64,000 nucleotides of DNA from Hymenopellis radicata (taxonomy: Eukaryota > Basidiomycota > Agaricomycetes > Agaricales > Physalacriaceae): NCBI GenBank assembly GCA_015501595.1, contig JADNRX010000051.1:62001-126000 (forward strand), read 5' to 3'. The notes under the pieces are model-generated. The model was not told where the DNA came from, searched no databases, and saw nothing but the letters and a program-made list of their open reading frames with translations. The position numbers and the translations under genes are program-made. Positions 57,836 to 64,000 of the stretch are shown piece by piece. Within the stretch, counting starts at the first letter, position 1, and each line of letters starts with the position of its first letter.

Positions 57836-59115
57836 ATGAGCGGGCCTCATTTACCCCCAGAGCTCGTGGAGTTGATCGTCCAGCATCTCTGGGATCATCA
57901 TACACTCCAAAGCTGCGCGCTCATATCATGGACATGCGTCATTCCCTGCCAGCGCGCCCTCTTTTGCAGCATTTCCTTGCGCGACTATAATCGGGTAGTC
58001 CGCTTCCTTCCTCACCTTCGCCGCTATCCCCACCTCCAACCTCTCATCCAATGGATGGTAATCTCGCAGACATGTGCTACCCGCAACGGCGAGGCACGGA
58101 ACGAATATCTGTCCTGCCTCACTGCCTTATTTCTTCTCCTCCCTCGTTTAACCTCTCTCCGTATTACATTCGGCGACAGATCCCGATCCTGGAATACTCA
58201 CGACGACCGATTCATCGAAGCATTCGGCGCTTTCCTGCACACGTCTAAATTCCTTACAGAGCTCACCGTGCACAATCTTCGAGATCAGATCGATTTTCAA
58301 CAATTGTTCTCATTTCTAAAAGACTCCAGCGTTAAACGAGTCGCTTTGGACACACTGTTACCCAGTGTGCGCGATTGGCCTGCAAAAAGTTTTCCCCGCT
58401 CGAACCTTAGCGTCGTACACCTTCCCGCTCTTGAACTGCTTCGTGTCGATTTGACATATATCGTACAATTTCACACTGCCCTCGGCTTCTGGCTCCGCCA
58501 GTACCCGGGTATGTTTCCCAATTTACAACACTGCGAGGTTGTTGTCAATCAACCTTTCATCCCAGTCCTACGGCGCCGGGATGCTCTGCGTGTGGCTCTC
58601 CGATTTGAGTCATTCAAATTGGAACTTCTGCATTGTTCGTCTATCATTTGTTTGACTACTAAATGCAAATTCTAACGAGATTGGTAGACTTCCTTGACCA
58701 CCCAGGGGCACTGCCGGCTTACGAGGGCCTCTTCGAAGGCTTTCACTTCAAGCATTTCAAGATATGTCTATTCGAACCCGGTCTCACGCACCACGAAGCG
58801 CGGACATACATCAACTGGCTCTCCTCGATGTTCCGCTACCTCGCCGATTCGGGCTCAACGATACATTTCACCGAGCTCACATTTACATTCAGCAATCGGA
58901 ACAACATCGAGGCTGCTTCAGCTGTGTGGAAAACACTTGATGAAGTGCTGTCTCATGCGGCATTTTACGGCGTGCAGCGCATTCACTTTGAGGAGGAGAA
59001 CTGTCCGGGTGACACTAACACTCTTATCACCGATCAAGTGCATCCGGAGCTCGCGTCTACAATATGTTGCACTTTGCCGTGCCTTGCCAGTCGAGGAGTT
59101 CTCTGCTTGTCTTAG
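57836..59115 (+). CDS. F-box protein, two exons, intact
   Basis: Exon 1 is 57836-58634 and exon 2 is 58688-59115, with a 53-bp GT-AG intron in phase 1, giving about 408 aa. The F-box-like motif occupies residues 4-50 (LPPELVELIVQHL ... SCALISWTCVIPCQRALF), followed by leucine-rich segments and an end VQRIHFEEENC ... LPCLASRGVLCLS. An upstream in-frame ATG at 57794 would add 14 residues not present in the paralogues, so the second ATG is preferred. It has divergent block X upstream and the 159-aa gene downstream. Likely SCF adaptor. Confidence 0.85.
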
Positions 59116-59361
59116 GAGATGGATGGGACGGGATTCCATTCGTAGGTAGTAGATAGGTAAACTCGCAGGTCGAGAGCAAAATAGTGGTAGACAAACTTGT
59201 ATTGCTATGTACCTCATTCAATGTATCGCACATTCTTCGTTCAGGCTCTTTAGCCAACTCTCCGGCAAACTGTAACCTTGATCATATCGATCACGAGACC
59301 ATGAACCAACTATCACTCTCAGTGTAACCACCACGAGTCAACCACGAGCCACGATCACATC

Positions 59362-60003
59362 ATGCCACAAACCAGGACAGAAGGACAGATGCTCACGCGC
59401 GAAGACTACATGTAAGTCGATTCATTATCGCATCTTCGCGCCGCGTAATAACCGAGTTACATACAGCAGGAGAAAGTTCCAAACGGGTGAACTCTTGTAA
59501 GTCGTCCTTTGTGGCTCCCCCCGACCCACATCGTTAACGTTCACCTTCCCAGAAATGGGTTTCCATTGACCTATGCCACCACCGAACGTCCACCGCCCGC
59601 AGACACCTTCGTAAACGGCCGCAGGACCCCCACCTACATGTTGTGTTGGAAACTCATCATCGACGCGGACGAAATTGAAGACAGATACGATTGTGACGCC
59701 TCTGAAATCCGGAGTCTATTCGCGCTTCCGCGCTGGAAGGAACGCAAATACGCGGACCAGTTTGGGTGCGTCCTACTAGCTCGAACGAAACAGATCCTGG
59801 TCTGATTCGGAAGCAGCGTCGAGATGCTGCCCCGGCTGCAGATCGTCGGTCCCTTCCTCCTTATCCTCTTCGGCGTCAATCTGAGCGAAGAGTATATGAG
59901 TTCGATCATGAAGCCTGAGCTCGTGGCTGCGGCGAGGGATGCATATGATCTACCAGACAACCTTCCCGCAAATCACGAGCTCAGATGGAGAAGAATGGAT
60001 TGA
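59362..60003 (+). CDS. Small conserved hypothetical protein (159 aa, four exons)
   Basis: Exons 59362-59411, 59467-59496, 59553-59765 and 59817-60003 join in frame with GT-AG introns of 51-56 bp. The protein starts MPQTRTEGQMLTREDYIRRK, has FPLTYATTERPPPADTF and YDCDASEIRSLFALPRWKER in the middle, and ends with a hydrophobic segment (LQIVGPFLLILFGVNLSEEY) and HELRWRRMD. I do not recognise the family. A 5'-truncated copy at 13513-13858 preserves the last exon with mostly conservative changes, supporting both the gene and its last splice site. It lies 246 bp downstream of the F-box gene on the same strand. Confidence 0.75.
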
Positions 60004-61600
60004 AGTGCAATGGTCTTAGTTTACATGGAAGTGTGGCTGACGCCACTCGCTGATAGCAAGCCAATAGAATCCCAGTTGTTTCAGGATCTTGGCCGTAAAT
60101 ACTGGTCTGTTTGCAGCTCTCAAGCCCTGCAGCACCCGAAGTCTTGCTGGCGTCTAGGTACTCCTGCCCAATCACTTCGTGGGGCAAGTCCTTCACTGCA
60201 GCCGGATGACGGAGTTTGAACGTTTGCTATCGTCAGCCTGGCCTGGTCGCTCTTTCAACCTCCTGCATCTCTAAGGGTCTATCCCGGTCATCATTGCATA
60301 CTGCTCGTCAACACTTTGGCTTGTGTTAAAGAACTCGAAACCAACTAGTAAATCCGGGAACAGTGCAGAAATGTACAGTACTAGTGTCCGTCACTAACAT
60401 ATCCTCTTTCAACGAGATCACACCTACCAACTTGATCGCGTCCACAAACGTACCGGCGACCGGTCGTAAGGTTTATTAACGCTTGCAAAATAGCAATGAA
60501 AGTTAAGGACAATCAATGTGGGCCCATGCATATGCGCGCCGCAGCTCACTCGGAATAGGAAGATTTTGGTACTCGCAACCTACAACCCATCAAACCCCAT
60601 GCCCTACAAGCGGAGCAGCGTTGTCAAAGGGGATAGTGATGCTCGGAGAAAGGCTCAACGAGTCAACGAGGAGAACGACATTGTCCATCTTGGGAGATGA
60701 AATGGCTGGAAGCGCGGGACGTCATATGCATTGCTGCTGAGGCATACAAAATAAGTGGCTACCGACATCCTGTTGACACTTTGGCGAAAAGTTTTGAACT
60801 TCGGAATAGTTTCAGATGATGCTACAGAGACACCATTAGCCAACTCGGTATCCAATATCTGTACATATGAATCAGCCTAGTACGGTAGACCTTGTCGAAT
60901 CAAAACATACGAAAGGCGTAATCTGGGCGAAATGCCCTGATATCTAACCCTGTCGGCAATGGACAAGACGAACGTCCTGCTGAAGAGCCCTCGGAAGGCA
61001 CAGTTCGGTGCCCAGTTGGACATCATACATAAACTCGTAACGTCGCGACATGGACTAGCAGCTTGAAAAGAACGACGCCCGGAAGAGACATTCAACACTG
61101 GACGGGCTATCACTCCGATAGACAGCAAAATATAGGTCGTGCGCGGGTATTCGAGCCAGTCTGACTATGTTCCGTCAGTGTTTACGAAGAGGTATTGATA
61201 GTATCAAGACCGGACGCACCACGTTGAAGGTATGGTCAATATTCTGGGTGTTCCCCTTTCCATTGTAAGGACGGGCAATTGCTGTGATTTTCCGTCACCG
61301 CCTTTCAAGTCAGTCTTGCATGTGCATCTTTCGGCGTGTGTTTCTGGTGCGAGAAAATCCGGACACATAAAGGATAGTAGCGGCAGCGGTCGTCCGTAAG
61401 CGGATCGACCAAACGAGTCGATCAGTGCAGCTATGCTTGTCGCACGTTTTTGTTCCCAGAAATGCGTAATGTGGCGAAACAGAAAGCAGTGTTCAAACTT
61501 TGTGGTCGTAGCATAGCCTCGTCACGGGTGCATCACTGCTAGCAACGTTGCTCGACAACATTGAAATGGACGCATACAAGACGATGCCATTGCCCGTTGT
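60004..61600. other. No recognisable gene
   Basis: Short unsupported frames only (for example 60516-60740 plus, 60877-61128 minus). No repeat or element ends were found. Confidence 0.4.
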
Positions 61601-62425
61601 CTCCGCTTTGTCTCCGCTAGCGGTCAAGATGATTTAGCGATTTCGTGGATAAATGCACTATAGACTCACAGGAAGGTGGACGAGGCCATCGCCGCTGGCC
61701 AGCGACTGTCTACGTAGCCCCGCGTTCTCGTCTCCGTCTCCGGAAAAATCTGCCTTAGACATTGGCGTGTGGCAGCACCTCGCTTTCGCTGTGCGTCCGC
61801 GGTCGTAGTTCAATTAAACGGGCATCAGTGAGCACGGCGGTTCGAAGACGGACAGGCATGTCCGGGCATGGTGGTGAAGCTCTTGAGTGACGCCGTTCTC
61901 AGAATGGGTAATTGTAGCTGGCCTCCGCGCGCATCTCGCGTCCAGTCTCTACACAGAGACAAAACGCGCATTCTCTTTTTCTCTCGTAGAGGCTGGTTTA
62001 CGAGACTACGTCCAGTCTATTCCGAGAATCAATAAGGAAAGTCGCAGTGCAGCTTAGCGGGAACGCACCAGTTTGCCTAGGTCTCATCAACACTCTGTAC
62101 TTGCGTCCGTGGTAGATGTCACGAAAACCGTCCTTGTCCAAGATGTACTCGTCGCTGTAACTTAGGACTGCAAAGGCGTGGTATCTGGACTTTAAAATGA
62201 GAGGAAAATCAGGGAATTACTTGAGTACGTACCAGCTGCATATATTCTTGAATTTTGCGCAGATGACGGCTTATTGAAGGAGAAGCGTGGTATGTATAAA
62301 TTATATTGAGCAGACCATGGTGGTTGCTGGAGAGTGGAGAGTGCCCGGGATCCGGGCCGTACTTCCGTTTCTTCCATCCTGACCAGCCTGACCTCCTTCT
62401 CTAGCCGGTAATAACTTGAACACAT
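61600..62425 (-). pseudogene. Second copy of unidentified block Y
   Basis: The minus strand has MEETEVRPGSRALSTLQQPP near 62377 and 'tcatctgcgcaaaattcaag' before a donor-like gtacgt at 62232. After an acceptor at 62185 a frame reads YHAFAVLSYSDEYILDKDGF, followed by YHGRKYRVLMRPRQTG. The two pieces do not join in frame with the obvious splice sites. It is similar to 31930-32420. The hydrophilic, Tyr/Arg-rich second piece is protein-like but unidentified. It lies divergently upstream of the F-box gene at 63187, as in the other loci. Confidence 0.45.
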
Positions 62426-63186
62426 TTCAATTCAAACCACAGACAACATTCACCATTACGGACATGACGGTTTGGCCCACTTGGTTTCGGCAGTCGTCCC
62501 TCCGATTCGTTCAGAATGACCGTACGTGTTATTGATTTCTTTGAGTACTATCGACAACTGATGGTACTCACAGGAATGAGACTGACATGGCTCTTATCCA
62601 GGCGGCGGCACCGACACTGATCATCGGATGAGGGGAGGCGCGTCCCAATGGTCCGCATCCCTTCCGCATATGCGTACTTCCTTCGATAGCGATGTTGTGG
62701 GTCTGCGTTTCGCTAGTAGTCGTGCCGCTCCTTCGCAGGACTGAGGATTGTGCATCTGCGGACTTCTGTAGGGAAGACCAGCTCTCTCTAGAAGCATGTT
62801 AAATCTTGGTCATGGCTCTGGTTTGGATTTGGAAAATTTAAAAGGCTGTAACTAATAAGTAGTAGGACCGCGGGCTTGGCTAAGTCCTCGAAACTGTACT
62901 TAGCGTAGTATACTAGCTCCAAGCGACATGTATCACGTTTTCATACATTCTCATCGTTGCTTTGCATTCCAGCACATCTCAATCAAACAACAATCAAACC
63001 TGGTGTACTCTTCTAGCTTCGGTAAATGCCGGGCCCCAAGAGTAATCGATATCATGTCACTGTGATCAACTTGGCTTCTGCACTGACAGTCGTTGACGCT
63101 CAGCCTTGCGTCCACAGATCATCTTAATCGCGTCTGGTATAATTCGGCTCTCCAGCTCATTTTGCTGTATTGATCAATTCGTAGCC
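62426..63186. other. Upstream region of the last F-box gene
   Basis: No supported gene. It probably holds the promoter of the F-box gene at 63187. An in-frame ATG at 63106 exists, but the added residues are not seen in the paralogues. Confidence 0.4.
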
Positions 63187-63961
63187 ATGCCACGTTCTTT
63201 CCCGCTTGAAATCGTCGAAAACGTCGTCAATTGTCTTCATGGCGAGGAGAACCAACTGCGAAAATGTGCGCTGGTCTCTGTAGCATGGGCAGGCGCCACC
63301 CAACGCGTCTTGTTTCACCATGTCGACCTACGCTCGTATTCGAAGATGACAGTACTCCTTCCTCATCTCATATGCTCTCCCCATCTTGCCAAACTCGTTC
63401 GCTCCCTTACCATTCATCAACTGTCAAAATATCACGAGAAAAACGTATCACGCGACGACTTTATGGCCTGCCTTACCGCTATCCTTACTCTTCTTCCCCA
63501 TATCACTTCGTTGACAGTCGACTTTGGAGATTGCCAGTGGGAAGAGACGTCCAATCGGCCTTTTGTCGACCTGCTTCACAGCTTCCTACGTCGTAGACCC
63601 CTTATTAACCTCGACTTTGTCGGTCTCAGCCATGTGGAAGACTTCGAGCCCATTTTCGCGCTTCTCAAAGGGACCAGCATCAGGAGAATCATTGTGGATA
63701 GCTACAATGGCGGGTCCTCAGATGATGTTGTTGAGTTCGACGGTTCTGTTTTGCAGTTTCCGCTTGTTGAATGCATTCGCGTTGAGATAGCACTACATGA
63801 AAAACGGTTCCACTATTGGCTCTCTGAGCGACGAGCCAGCTTCTCAAATCTCAATCGCTTCGAGATTTTCATGGTCAGTGCCGACGATCTAGCACGGTGG
63901 TGCGATTTGCTCCAGACGGGATTTCCGTCGGTAAAGGAGTGCAGGTTTGACCTCGCCTGTG
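63187..63961 (+). CDS. F-box paralogue, first exon (runs off the window)
   Basis: It starts MPRSFPLEIVENVVNCLHGE, then KCALVSVAWAGATQRVLFHH, the F-box-like motif, followed by leucine-rich segments to CRFDLAC. A phase-1 donor (g|gtaaatg at 63962) matches the intron position of the paralogues, so the frame's stop at 63969 is probably intronic and exon 2 lies beyond the window. It is the most divergent paralogue here. Confidence 0.75.
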
Positions 63962-64000
63962 GTAAATGAATGGCCATTTACTGCAGTTCATCACGCTGAC

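Overview
The window looks like nuclear DNA of a filamentous basidiomycete, most likely an agaricomycete mushroom. Evidence: genes with several 45-65 bp GT-AG introns, an expanded family of F-box-like proteins, a DUF6535-type membrane protein, an eIF4A gene with fungal intron structure, and dense Ty3/Gypsy, Ty1/Copia and DNA-transposon sequence. I see no prokaryotic-type operon, CRISPR array, rRNA gene or convincing functional tRNA gene. The species is not identifiable by eye.

The host backbone is a duplicated F-box array. Six paralogues are seen: a start codon running off the left edge (1-50, minus), intact genes at 10078-11415 (minus), 34434-35693 (plus) and 57836-59115 (plus), a broken copy at 28997-29991 (minus), and a first exon running off the right edge (63187-63961, plus). 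Wherever the first exon end is visible (five copies) it closes in phase 1 after a motif like LxSFxLxL; the three intact genes end with GVLCFL or GVLCLS. Blocks upstream and downstream of the F-box genes are duplicated too: a small unidentified 159-aa gene (59362-60003, with a truncated copy at 13513-13858) and divergent unidentified blocks X/Y (30200-32400, 55560-57480, 61600-62425). A different coiled-coil/F-box gene (3868-9321) is split by a 3.6 kb insertion. Other host genes are a truncated eIF4A (36040-37204 plus 49400-49737), a DUF6535 gene with one in-frame stop (50565-54025) and an SR-rich protein gene (54485-55403).

Between 13859 and 28996 lies a Gypsy-type element bounded by two 1450-bp direct repeats. 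Its pol is decayed. It carries three TA-flanked MITEs inside pol and gag-like sequence and a fourth inside an extra ORF upstream of the right repeat. It also carries a 5.5 kb DNA element that has captured HSP70 and F-box fragments. The element joins two sites that are not adjacent in the related locus, so a simple insertion does not explain it.

Between 37205 and 49408 is a nest at least three levels deep. The eIF4A gene is interrupted by an inverted-repeat element, which contains a young Copia element (294-bp LTRs with one difference, 5-bp TSD cttgt). The Copia element contains three copies of a hAT-like MITE and a 2.6 kb palindromic element. Two of the MITEs lie in inverted orientation and have flipped the 498-bp reverse-transcriptase segment between them; the target-site duplications record the event.

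I found no coherent new defence or biosynthetic system. The unusual content is structural: nested insertions with precise footprints, a TSD-documented inversion, a gene-capturing transposon, an extra 3' ORF in a Gypsy element, LTRs containing an antisense tRNA-like sequence, and a hAT MITE family whose subterminal motif has been replaced in one copy.
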